Shown in pieces: positions 1 through 10,932 of a stretch of 64,000 bases of DNA. Position numbers and translations under genes: made by a program. Source of the stretch: Scylla paramamosain (Eukaryota > Arthropoda > Malacostraca > Decapoda > Portunidae). The notes below the pieces were generated by a model, which saw only the letters and a list, made by a program, of their open reading frames with translations, did no database searches and had not been told where the DNA came from. How positions within the stretch are numbered: the stretch's first letter is position 1; every line of letters starts with the position of its first letter. The stretch spans positions 23,601,331 to 23,665,330 of the forward strand of contig NC_087151.1 in assembly GCF_035594125.1 (NCBI RefSeq), in the 5' to 3' direction.

Positions 1-3000
1 GGGGTGAAAAACCAGTGACAGCATGGGGTGTGGTATTATAGATGGCAGTGAGGCTTGACAAGTGCCTAGGCCAATGCTCCCGCTGTTCCTGACCAAGGGT
101 AACTAACATCCCATGTAAGGTGCGGTTAAACCTCTCACAGATCCCATTTCCTTGAGGGTGATACGGGGTGGTACGAGACTTGGCTACATGGTAATACTTG
201 CATAGTTCCTGCACTAACTTTCCCTCAAAATTCCTACCCTGGTCACTATGTACCCTTTCTGGGCAACCAAAACGGTGAAAAATCTCCTCCACCAAGATCT
301 TGGCTACTGTGCTTGCCTTTTGTTTTTTAGTAGGAAAGGGCAGGGCAAACTTGCTAAACACATCCGTCACCACCAATACATTTTCCTTGCCATCCCTGGC
401 CGGATCCAGCAAAGTGAAGTCAACAGCCAACACTTCCCAGGGGCGGTTGGCTTCCAACGTACCCAACTTAGTCTTGGCCCACTCACCCTCCTCCTTCCCC
501 ATGACACAGACTTTGCACTTTGCCACATACAATTTGATGTCTTCATGTAGTCCTGGCCAAGCAAACCTATCCTTCACTAGTGACGTTGTTCTAGCAACCC
601 CTTGATGACCCCACTGATCATGAGCGGCTTTAAGCACTTCTTGTCTCTGATTCACTGGCAACACCACTTTCCACTTCCTAGAATCTGTCTCCCTTCCACG
701 CCAGTAGATCACCCCATGCCTCATAATGAGGGACCCTCTCACTCTCCACCATTGCCTAAACTCCTCTACTTGTAGCAACTGCCTTAGTTCTGCTGGCCTC
801 ACTCTACCAATCATTTGTCTCCACAACTTCCCTACAACTGGACAAGACTGTTGCATATCCCTAAGCTGCTCCTTACTGGCACCACGCCATACCTGCATCA
901 CAGCCACCCCTTTCACCGAGGTGTTAGGACTGGTTTCCCATATCTCCTTCTCTTCCTCCCCTCCCTCAATCAATTCCTGGGGCCTCCTCGACAATCCATC
1001 CGCGTTACCATTCTCCTTCCCTGGCCGGTATTTCACCTCAAAATCAAACCTTCCCAAGTCACCCAGCCACCTACTCTCCACTGCCCCAAGCTTGGCAGAG
1101 TTCAAATGTGCCAATGGATTATTATCCGTCAGCACTATAAAATGTCCACCCACCAGATAGTGCTTAAACTGCTCTGTCACTGCCCACTTCAGAGCCAACA
1201 GCTCCAACTTCCTAGAGCTGTAATTGCTCATGTTCCGCTCTGACTTTCTGAGACCTCTACTTGCAAAAGCCACCGGATGCAACCTCCCATCATGCTCCTG
1301 AGATAAAACTGCTCCCAGTCCTTCAAAGCTAGCATCTGTCTCCACCACAAACTGCTTGCTGTAATCTGCACTTTTCAACACTGGAGCCTGACTTAACTTC
1401 TCTTTCAACAAGGCAAATGCTCTGGCCTCATCCTTCCCCCAATAATCACTCACTGCTGCCTTAGAATCACCACTCATCAAAGCATGCAACGGAGCAGCCA
1501 CCTTCGCAAAATTTTTCACAAACCTTCTGTAAAAGGAGCAGAATGCGACAAATGCCCTGACCTCCCTAACAGTGCGCGGAACTGGCCACTCCTGTACAGC
1601 CCGTATTTTCTCTGGGTCTGTATTAATTCCCTCCTTAGAAATGATAAATCCAAGGTACCTAACCTGGGGCTTTAGTATGTGGCATTTGGAAGGTTTCAAC
1701 TTCAGCCCATGTTTCCTCAAAAGCTTCAACATTCCCTCCAGTCTATCCAGATGCTCATCCACACTCCGAGCAAACAACAACAAGTCATCCAGATACACCA
1801 AAAGAGTCACAAAAACCTGATCGCTAAACACATACTCCATAAACCTTTGGAATGTTGCTGGGCTATTGGATAACCCCATAGGACAGCGCACCTATTGATA
1901 ATGGCCAAATGGTGTTACAAAAGCAGTCTTGGGCCGGTCTTCTGCCCGCACAAGAATCTGATGATAACCTGCAGCTAAATCAAAAGAAGAAAAATACTGT
2001 GCCCCGGCTAATGCATCTAGTGTGTTTTGTACCCTTGGTAATGGGAAGGCATCTTTCACTGTCACCTCGTTCAGCCTTCGATAATCAACACAAAGTCGCA
2101 GCGAACCATCTTTCTTCCTCACCATCACTATTGGGGCTGCATATGGGCTCACACTCTCCTCTATCACTCCCTGTTCCAACAGTCCCTTTACATGAGCTTT
2201 AACCTCAGTGATACATGGGGGAGGAATATGTCTGTATGGAAGGCGAATGGGCACTGCACTATTGAGGTGAATTTCATGCTCCACTCCAGTAGCACATCCC
2301 AAATCCTGCTCGTTTTCAGCAAACACATCTCCGTACTCATGGATCAATCCATCCAGTCTCTCCAACTGTGCTGAATCAAGCTGACTCTCATCCACCTGCA
2401 CCCCTAGTCTGTCCCTGAACTCCTTAACCACTGAAGGAGGTGCAGTCTGAGCTTCTGTGTGTGTGTGAGCTCTTCCCACAGTAACCTCCCTTCCATGAGA
2501 AACTTTGGCTACCTTCCACTGTGGCCTGAATTGCACATCTGCTTGTCCCAGGTTACCCACTGACAGCCATCCTTCACCCTTAACCACTCTGGTATAACTG
2601 GGAAATATACACAAACCTTCAGGCACCCAGTAGCCCTCACCAGGCACTAAGGGCTCCAACACCACACTATCTACATCTACTTCCTGTAAACTTTCCACAA
2701 ACACTCTCATTATTCTTCTGGTACCAGCCGGGATTACTAAATCCTGTTGCTGCTGAATTACAGCAAACCCCAGAGGCTGTTGTGTCACCCTCAATTTTGC
2801 CTCAATGGCACGGACACACCTGCCCCACTTCTCAGTTAGCCCCAGGTGCACGGCTCCCTTCAACACATTCATCCCAAACAACACTGGCAATGTAGTGCCC
2901 TGCACCACACCACTCTCCCCACCACCACCTTTCACAAAAAGTCCACAGTCTTTAACACTTTTTCTCTCAATTTCCACATTCACCTTCACATAACCCAAAC

Positions 3001-4198
3001 AGGGAATTTCCCTCCCATTTGCATCTGTAATCCGAATGTCCATCCCATAGATCACAGCTTGCTTGGGGAGGAGGTGCTGTTTGTACCATTCCTCTGTCAC
3101 CAGACTCACCTCAGCACCAGAATCCGCCATAGCACTTACAGGTATACCATTCACCAACGCATCTATCCTCAGAGTCTTTCCAAACAACTTAACTTTCCCT
3201 CTTTTTACATCATTCCGTTCCTCGGTCACATTAGTCACACTCCTTATCTGAGCTGTAGTGGGGGCCCTGTCGTCAGGCCTTGAGAGCTGGCCCCTTGTTC
3301 TCAAGGACTCCCGTTTTCCCGCTGTCTTGGACACCAACTCCTTGAACCGTTCACACTGATATCCCAAGTGTCCATGTTGTCCACACAAGGAGCAAGATGG
3401 TGAAGAAAGGGTACTCCTCACAACTCTCTCTGGCTTTTTCCCACTCACTAACTCTGCTTCTTCCTTCACAATCCGCTCAGCCTCACTCACTTGGTCTGCT
3501 GCTCGCTGAACCATGTCCTCCCACTTCACAGGCTGGTGCTTTTCCCACCATTTTCCCAACTTCACTCCTACTTTTCTGTCTCTCAAATTCCTACAGAACC
3601 ATGTAGTTAGCAGCCATTGCCGTTCTTTATCTCCCTTGTCTCTCACTTTGTACATTTTATCCACAATAACACCCAGAGAATCAGCAAATTCCCACACTCC
3701 TTCACCCGGCTGTTGAACCCGAGCATGCAGCTGTTTTTCTAAGTCTGTATAATTCAGTTCTGGTCCAAAAGCAGACCTCAAACAATCAAAAAGGTCAGAC
3801 ACAGTCTTCACAGTACTGTTGCGGACCCTTCGACGGGCTGGGCCTTCCAAGAACCCACACAGGTATGACACTCCCTCAGAGCCCTGTAATCCCAGCTGCT
3901 TTATTTTCTCTGTGGCATCCTCTACCCAGTCATCCAACTCACTGGCCCTCCGTACCCTTCCAGAGAATTTTCCAATAGTGGGGACAGGACGTGACCACAC
4001 CATGTTTTGCATGTGCCCCATTTGGTCAAACTTATTACACAGTTGTGCCACTGCTTGGGATAACTGAGCATTGGTACTGATTAAGTTATCAACTACCTCT
4101 GGGGTCACTTCCACCTCCCTGCTCTCCTCCTTACACTCAACTTTAACCCCAGCTACACCTTGGCCATCAACATCACCCAAACACAACAAATCCTCCAT
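1..4198 (-). pseudogene. gag-pol: Gypsy gag-pol polyprotein, one in-frame stop, C-terminus cut by window edge
   Basis: Gag packages the element RNA; Pol matures, copies and integrates it. The ATG at 4198 (METEDLL-type start, reading MEDLLCLGD) is preferred over an in-frame GTG at 4225. Rough order: a coiled Gag region; a CX2CX4HX4C zinc knuckle (near 3351-3395, CSLCGQHGHLGYQC); aspartic protease motif ADSGAE (near 3110-3128); reverse transcriptase with FDLAAGYHQI (near 1960) and YLDD (1782-1798); RNase H starting ETDAS (near 1337); integrase with an HHCC finger (about 500-628) and D, D, E residues near 420, 240 and 140. Gag and Pol share one frame. A single TAG at 1892-1894 interrupts the reverse transcriptase just after FGHYQ, at a position that is usually aromatic in this family. 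The frame is otherwise open to position 1, so decay is slight. Called broken because no readthrough signal is recognised. Confidence 0.9.
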
Positions 4199-4301
4199 TG
4201 TGCAGGAGTAGTGCCACACTAACACTTAAGTGGATTTTGCCAAAAGCACTGGACCCAAGCAGGAGTTTGAAACAATTTCCCCAAAAGGGCATAGAACTAC
4301 G

Positions 4302-4312
4302 CTCTGCTACCA
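4302..4312 (-). promoter_or_regulatory. Primer binding site, tRNA-iMet type
   Basis: The minus strand reads TGGTAGCAGAG two bases downstream of the LTR end. This is complementary to the 3' end (CTCTGCTACCA) expected of animal initiator methionine tRNA. The match stops after 11 bases. It fixes the direction of the element and the inner LTR boundary. Confidence 0.8.
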
Positions 4313-4314
4313 AT

Positions 4315-5177
4315 TGTAATGAGTGCAAAACTAGGGCACAGTTAACCTACCTTAATTAGGCTCACCAAGCACTCACCACAAGAACCCACTGATTAATTTA
4401 AACCTCCTGCTTAGGTTCACAGAAACCCGGGCCACAATTTAAAAATTTAATGGTTGAGTACATAATAAAGAAAACACAAATGAGTACATAATAAAGAAAA
4501 CACAAATAAAATATGAGTGCTTAACACTCTTAGAGGCCACACTGCTGGCACTCCAAAATACCTGATCCCATGAGAAAATGGGTAAATCCACATACAAATA
4601 AACAGGAGAAATAAACACTTCACGCACCAACACAAGAAATGTTATATGCCACTGACACTGTCCCACCCTAACCAGTACCCCCAGGACCCTCACACCCTAT
4701 AGGCCCAACCGCACACCGACCCAACGCGCTGAAGGTACACCACTACCACTACCCTGAAGTACTGCAGCTCTTCCTCCATGCACGGCGGTACTAACACCAT
4801 AGCAGCCAGGGACAGCAGGTTCCTCACTGCAGCCTCCTTAGTTCACAGTATCTGCTACGGTGCCACCTCACTTACGTCCCACAGCACACTGCCAAGACCA
4901 AACTCCTGCCAACCAAGTGTACAAATCACCACCCTATCTCCCAATAATGTCCCCCAATGACACTGTTTCACCATGAAAGAATACAACAAATCCCAATTAC
5001 ATACCTGCAAATCAAATGGCAAATCCACCACTACTCTGCACCCTGTCTCTCTCTCGCTCGCCTCTCCCGCCAAAATCCCCACAACAACAAACCTTCAGGG
5101 CTTTAAGACTCGTTTTGGCGGGCCTCGCTGACTAGTCTGTGAGCCTCTCGCAGGCGCGCCCACTTCAACTTCTTACA
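4315..5177 (-). repeat. 5' long terminal repeat of the Gypsy element
   Basis: On the minus strand the segment starts TGTAAGAAG and ends CATTACA, so it has TG...CA ends and short inverted termini (TGTAA/TTACA). It lies directly upstream of the primer binding site and directly abuts satellite DNA at 5178. Length 863 bp. A minus-strand ATTAAA (4445-4450) may serve as a polyadenylation signal. Short open frames in it are not convincing genes. The second LTR is not in the window, so the boundary rests on the termini and the satellite junction. Confidence 0.8.
4456..4507. repeat. 26-bp tandem duplication inside the LTR
   Basis: GAGTACATAATAAAGAAAAC plus six further bases occurs twice back to back (4456-4481 and 4482-4507) with no mismatch. 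It is a local slippage-type duplication; comparing the other LTR would show whether it predates insertion. Confidence 0.9.
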
Positions 5178-7228
5178 CTAATATAAAGTGTTTTGCAAGA
5201 ATTTAACCGTTTTTAACATAATAAGCTTAAAAAAAAAAAAAAAAACACCAAAAATACTTGTTTTTGGTCATGTAATTATGTATTTCCAAAAAGAGTGTTT
5301 TGCATGCGTTTCAGCGTTTTAGTATGAAAGTAAAAAATAAATAAATAAAATACAATAGAATAAAATAAAAGACATGTTTCTTGTAATATTGCTTTGTATC
5401 CCCATGTAGGATGCTTTCCATGCTTTTTATCATTTTAAGACATAACACGCTCAAAAACACTCAAAAACACGTTTCTTGTAACATCATTTTGTTTCCCCAT
5501 ATAAGGGGCTTTGCATGCATTTTGGCATTTTGGTATCTAACATTCTAACGATTAAAATACACCTTTTTTTGGTAATGATCTGTTTGCACATATAAATTCA
5601 CATATGCAATTCATGCGTTTCATTATTTTAGAACCTAAGATCAAAAACTCTCATAATACATGTTTCACGTAATGTCTTTTCGTTTCCCAATATAGAGTTC
5701 CTTGCATGCAATTTGTTATTTTTTCTACGTAGCAAGCTCAAAAACACGCAAAATACACGTTTTTGTTAATGCGTTTCTCCAATTTTTTATTTTCCATGCG
5801 TTTTTGTACATAAGTAGCTCAAAAACACTAAAAAAGAGATTTTTTTAGTTATGTTTTGTTTTCTAATATGAGGTGCTTTCCATGCTTTTCCTGGTTTTTG
5901 TGGCTAGCACGCTTATAAAGGGTGAAAATAGACAATTTTAGATATACGAGTATAGTTCCCTTTACCCATATAAGGTGCTTTGCGTCCATTACATTCCTGT
6001 ACTGTATTCCATTACTTTACATTTTTGTACGTAATAATGTGAAATACACTCAAAATACAGATTTTTGGTGATGTTTTCCTGTTTCTCCATATAGAGTGCT
6101 ATTTGTGCGTATTAGCGTTTTGATACCTAACGAGCTCAAAAACTTTCATAATACACGTTTCTCGTAATGTTCTTTCCTTTCTCCATATAGGGTATTTTCC
6201 ATGCATTTTGACGTTTTTGTACGTAACAAGCTCAAAAACACTCAAAATTCACGTTATTGGTAAAGTTATTGTGTTTCTCCGTAAAAGGTGTTTTCCCTGC
6301 GTTTTAGCGTTTTAGTAAGTACTTCAAAAACACTTTAAAAAACACGTTTTTGCTTAAGTTGTCTTGTTTTCTTATGTAGGCTGATTGCCATGTTTTTTTT
6401 TTTTTTAGCGTCTTGTTGCCTAACACGCTCAAAACACTCAAAAGACACGTTTCTGAAAATGTCGTTTCCTTTCCCCATCGAGGGTGCTATACATGCATTT
6501 TGGTGGTTTGGTATCTAATAATGTGAAATATTCTCAAAAAACACATTTGTAGTAATGTTGTTCTGTTTCTCCATATAGAGTGCTATTAACGCATTTTAAC
6601 ATTTTGGTACCTTAGAAACACTCATAATACATGTTTCTCGTAATGTCATTTCATTTTCCCATATAGGGTAATTTGCATGCAGTTGGGTGTTTTTCAATGT
6701 AAAAAGCTCAAAAACACTCAAAATACTTGTTTTCGGTAATATTATTCTGTTTAATCATGAATGGTGTTTTACATACGTTTTAGCGTTTATGTACGCAAGA
6801 AGTTCAAAAACAAACTAAAAAAAATGGTACGTGTTTCTTATAGTTTTGTATTCCCATAGAGGGTGATTTCCATGGTTTTTATTCATTTTTTTATTTATTT
6901 ATTTTTTTTAGCATTTTGTTGCCTAACAAGCTACAAAACATTCAAAAGACACGTTTCTGGGAATGTCGTTTTGATACCTAAAAACACAAAAACTCTCATT
7001 ATAAACTTTTCTCTTAATATCTTTTTTGTTTTCTTATAGAATACTTTCCATGGATTTTTGCATTTTTCTATGTAACAAGCTCAAAACAAACAAAATTCAC
7101 GTTTTTTTGTAAAGTTATTGTGTTTTTTTTTCTAAAAAGGGTGTTTTGCTTAAGTTTTAGGGTTTTAGTATGTAAGAAGCTGAAAAAAACTCAAAAGACA
7201 CTTTTTTGGTGTTTTTTTTTTATATATA
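5178..7228 (+). repeat. 95-bp satellite, five-monomer higher-order block, forward
   Basis: Diverged monomers of about 95 bp recur without gaps, each with a GCATGC-like and a GGTACC-like hexamer and the phrase GCGTTTT between them. Monomers carrying GAGTGCTATT recur at about 6090 and 6562, one higher-order period apart. Homopolymer A and T runs expand locally (5230, 6397, 6890). No gene is visible. Confidence 0.85.
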
Positions 7229-7755
7229 GAGGATAGAGAAAGTAGGAGGGAATAGAAAAGGGGCTACTGTCAGTTGCCTCAGACACCTGAGTTTCAGTGA
7301 GGAGAAGAAGATGAGGTTTAGAAGAGGAGAGGTGGTGTTCTACAGACTGAAAATTAGATCTTAGAACGCGGATGTTGCAGAAGTTAATGAAGAAAAAGTT
7401 GAGGGGGGGTGTCAAGACACTTAGGGTCGTCGACAGAAAGGCAGTCCGACCTGGGGACATTTATGGTCCCCTCCCCAGATGAGGACTCCGAGGCTGGTGT
7501 AGGAGTCGCCAGGATGATTTAAAAATTTTTGAGTGAAGAGTGTGTGTGTTATTAGGTGCTTGTAGTTTTGTGTGGAGGAAGAGAGTTGTGTTTAGAGGGC
7601 AGGCTGTGACTGCCCCCTTGTGTTGTGAGACACAAAGGGAAACGTTCAGTGAGGTCACTGCTGGGTTTAATGATAAGTTCACAGCACCCCCTGAACTGTG
7701 CTTTAGACCTCACTGGGAGTAATTATCGTTTCGGCAGGTGCCTACTGCCTGCCCC
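7229..7755 (-). mobile_element. LINE 5'-end fragment (leader and start of endonuclease)
   Basis: The minus strand starts at 7755 with GGGGCAGGCAGTAGG, like the LINE copy at 32854, passes a roughly 300-bp leader and enters the APE-type endonuclease (INFCNI near 7375, then LLLLTETQ). It stops abruptly at 7229 in satellite DNA. The 3' part, including reverse transcriptase, is missing. Most of the segment is alignable by eye to 32854-33360. Frame breaks and the loss of the catalytic remainder make it non-functional. Confidence 0.85.
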
Positions 7756-9705
7756 TTTTTTTTTGGTAATGTTTTTCTGTTTCTCCTTAAAGGGTGTTTT
7801 GCATGCGTTTCAGCTTTTTGCTATGTAAGTAGCTAAAAAAAAAAAAAACACCAAAAACAAAACTTTTTGGTAAAGTTGTTTTGTTTTCTCATATATGCTG
7901 TTTCCATGCTTTTTAGGGTTATGGTGACTACCACGTACTCATAAATATTTAAAAGACATTTTTTCTTTTTTTAAAGTCGTTTCCTTTCCCCATATAGTAT
8001 GATTTCCATATATGCTGGCGGTTTGGTACCTAATATCGTGAAATACACTCAAAACACATATTTTTCGTAATTTTGTTCTCTTTCTCCATATTGAGTGTTA
8101 TTCATGCTGTTTCAAGTTTTAATACCAAGAAGATCAAAAACACTTATAACAAACGTTTCTCAAAGTGTCCTTTTGTTTCCCTATGTAAGGTACTTTCCAT
8201 GCATTTTTGCGTTTTTTGTCCATAACAAGGTTAAAAACACTCAAATAACTTGTTTTTGTTAATGTTATTGTGTTTTTTCAATAATTTTTTTTTTTTTTTT
8301 TTGCATTTTGGGCAAATGCTAAAAAAAAAAATCTAAGTAAAAATGCAAAAAGATTTTGGATTTTTACTTAGAAAAATGCATTTTGCATTTTTCTAAGTAA
8401 AAAGTAAAAAAAAAACACCCGAAATACTTGTTTTTTGTAGTGTTATTTTAATTCATAGAGATTTTTTTTTACATGGGCTTTAACGTTTTGACTTGTAAGT
8501 AGATCATAAACTATGAAAAGAAACGTGTTTCGTAATATTTTGTTTTCCAATATTAGGCTCTTCCCATGCTTTTTTTTTTTTTTTAGCGTTATTGTGACTA
8601 GAACGTTCATTGATACGCAAAAGGCAGGTTTTATAAATCTCGTTTCTTTTTCTCATAAAGGATGTTTTGCGTGCATTTTGGCGTTTTGGTACATAAAAAT
8701 GTGAATTACAGTCAAAATACGTGTTTTTGGTAATGTTATATTTCTCCATATGGAATGCTATTCATGCGTTTTCGAGTTATGCTACCTAAAAAGCTAAAAA
8801 ACATTCATACGACACGGTTTTTCTAAGCTCCTTTCCTTTCCCCATATAGTGTACTTCCATATATTTTGGGATTTATGTACGTAACAAGCTCAAAACACTT
8901 AAAAATACCCGTTTTTGGTAATGCTGTTGAGACGTCTCTGACACGTTTCTGGAAATGTCGTTTCTTTTCCTCATATATTGTGATTTGCATGCATTTTAGC
9001 GTTATGGCATCTAAAAATATGAAATACACTTGGTATATTCATATTTTGTAATATTGTTCTTTTCACCAGAGTGCTATTCATGCGTTTTCGAGTTTTGGTA
9101 CCTAAGAAACTCAAAAACTTTCATAATACATGTTTCTCATAATGTCTTTTCGTTTCCCCATATAGGGTACTTTCCCTGCAATTCTAAATTTTTCAACGTA
9201 ACAACCTTAAAAAGCTAAAAATACTTGTTTTTTTTTTTGGTAATGTAATTCTCCTTAGCCATGCCTTTCAGCGTTTTCGTATGTAAGAAGTTAAAAAAAA
9301 AAATTGTCCGAAGACACACTTAATGTTTCGTATTTGTGTTTTCCATGATTTTTATCGTTTTTTGGTACCTAACACTAAAAAAAAAAAAAAATAAAATACT
9401 GAAAAGACAGGTTTCTAGTAATGTCTCTTGGTTTTTCCATATAGGGGGCATTTAATGCTTTTTGTGTTTTGTTATCTATCAATTTGAAAAACTCTAAAAA
9501 AAAAAAAACAAGTTTTTGGAGATATCCTTTTTCTCCAAAATAGAGTGCTAATCGTGAGTTTTAACATTTTGGTACGTAAGAAGCTTAAAACCCTCATAAT
9601 AAAAGTTTCTTGTAATGTCTTTTCGTTATTCCGTTTAGTGTATTTTACATGCATTTTGGCTTTTTTACGTAATAAGCTAAAAAAAAAACCCTCAAAATAC
9701 ACTCA
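7756..9705 (+). repeat. Satellite, five-monomer type, forward
   Basis: The satellite continues in the same orientation after the LINE fragment. Monomers with the GAGTGCTATT signature lie near 8086, 8745, 9060 and 9533; the last two are about 473 bp apart, the earlier spacing is disturbed by indels. Around 9700 the order changes to the eleven-monomer type. No gene is visible; the small open frames are satellite translations. Confidence 0.8.
8366..8398. repeat. 33-bp near-perfect palindrome in satellite
   Basis: ACTTAGAAAAATGCA is followed by TTT and then its reverse complement TGCATTTTTCTAAGT. A further partial inverted copy (TCTAAGTAAAAAT, about 8330-8345) lies just upstream, so the locus is a nested set of arms, probably from a replication slip or hairpin-templated copy. 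Confidence 0.85.
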
Positions 9706-10932
9706 AAATATACTTTTTGATAAAGTTGTTCTGTTTCTCCAAAAAGGGTGTTTAGCATGCGTTTTAGAGTTTTGGTTTGTAAGAATCCGAAAACACTTAA
9801 AAGAAACGTTTTTGGTAAAGTTGTTTTCTTTTCCAATATATAGTACTTTTCACGCAGTTTGGCGTTTTGGTATCTAACAACATAAAAAATAAATAACATT
9901 GATCATTCAGTTTTTTGGTAATGTAGTTGTTTTTTTTTTTTTCATGCATTTTGACGTTTTGGTACCTAACATGGTGAAAATACTGTTCTGTTTCTTAATA
10001 TATAGTACTATTCACGTGTTTTAGCTTTCTGATACATTAGAACATCAAAAACACACGTAACACATGTTTGTGATTATATAATTCATTTTTTTCATATTGA
10101 TATTTTGCAAGTGTTTTGGTGTTTTGAAACTTAACAAACTGAAAAACACTTAAAACACACATTTTTGGAAATACTTTTTTTTTCAGAAATGGTTTTTGTA
10201 TGCATTTTTGCGATTTAGGACCTAACATGATTAATAACATTCAAAATACAAGTTTTTAGTAATGATGTTCTCTTCCTCAATTTTGATTAATATTCATATG
10301 TTTTAGCGTTTCAACATCAAAGAGCATTAAAAATCACTCATATGACACTTTTGAGATAATTTGCATGTGATTTGGTACCTAATAACCTAAAAAAAACACC
10401 CAAAACACATGTTTTTAGTAATGCTGTTCTGTTCCTCCAGACAAGGTGTTTTGTATGTATTTTTAAAGATTTCTTATGTAAGAAGCTAAAAAAAGCTCAA
10501 AAAACACAATTTGTTAAAGTTGTTTAGTTTTCTAAATAAAGTTTTTTTCATACTTTTTAGCATTTTGTTGCCTAATTTGCTAAACAAATAAAATAAAATA
10601 AACAAGCAAATAACACGTTTCTCGTAATGTCGTTTCATTACCCTTAAACGATGCTTTGCAACCATTTTGGAGATTTGATACCTAACAAGCTCAAAAACTC
10701 TCAAAAACACTATTTTGGTGAGGTTAATAAATAAATAAATAAAATAAAGGGTGTATTGCATGAGTTTTATCCTTTTGGTATATAAGTAGCTGAAAACACT
10801 CAAAAGCCACGTTTTTGATAATGTATTCTTTTCCAATATAGTGTGCTTTGCATGAATTTTGGCGGTTTGGTACCTAACAAGTTCAAAACATTCATAATAC
10901 AGGTTTTTGGTAATGTAGTTAGGTTTCATACT
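9705..10932 (+). repeat. Satellite, eleven-monomer higher-order block, forward
   Basis: From about 9990 to 10925 one nearly complete set of eleven distinct monomer types can be followed. It starts with the type containing TACTATTCACGTGTTTTAG, then one with TTTGTGATTATATAATT, then one with TTTTTGGAAATA, and ends with the type containing GGTAATGTAGTT. The same order recurs at 13700-14690 and 16414-17200. The LINE at 10933 cuts the next unit. No gene is visible. Confidence 0.8.

Larger units (their letters stand above)
1..5177 (-). mobile_element. Ty3/Gypsy-type LTR retrotransposon, 3' part outside the window
   Basis: The minus strand carries, in order, a 5' LTR (4315-5177), a primer binding site complementary to the 3' end of initiator Met tRNA, and a long gag-pol frame that runs off the left edge in the integrase. 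The order protease, reverse transcriptase, RNase H, integrase is that of Ty3/Gypsy elements. The element sits inside a satellite monomer: satellite sequence resumes directly at 5178. The 3' LTR and the second target-site copy are to the left of the window, so the target-site duplication cannot be read. No env-like frame is visible, but that region would lie outside the window. Confidence 0.93.

Noticed and set aside
2805..3283. Plus-strand frames opposite the Gypsy gag-pol
   Set aside because: They are antisense shadows of the long minus-strand frame.
4302..4312. tRNA gene remnant
   Set aside because: Only the 3' complement of tRNA-iMet is present, directly next to the LTR, which is a primer binding site.
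4439..4693. 84-codon minus-strand frame
   Set aside because: It lies wholly inside the LTR and includes the 26-bp duplication; no protein feature is recognised.
5178..9705. CRISPR-like array of regularly spaced repeats
   Set aside because: Units are contiguous diverged monomers with no unique spacers, and the context is eukaryotic.
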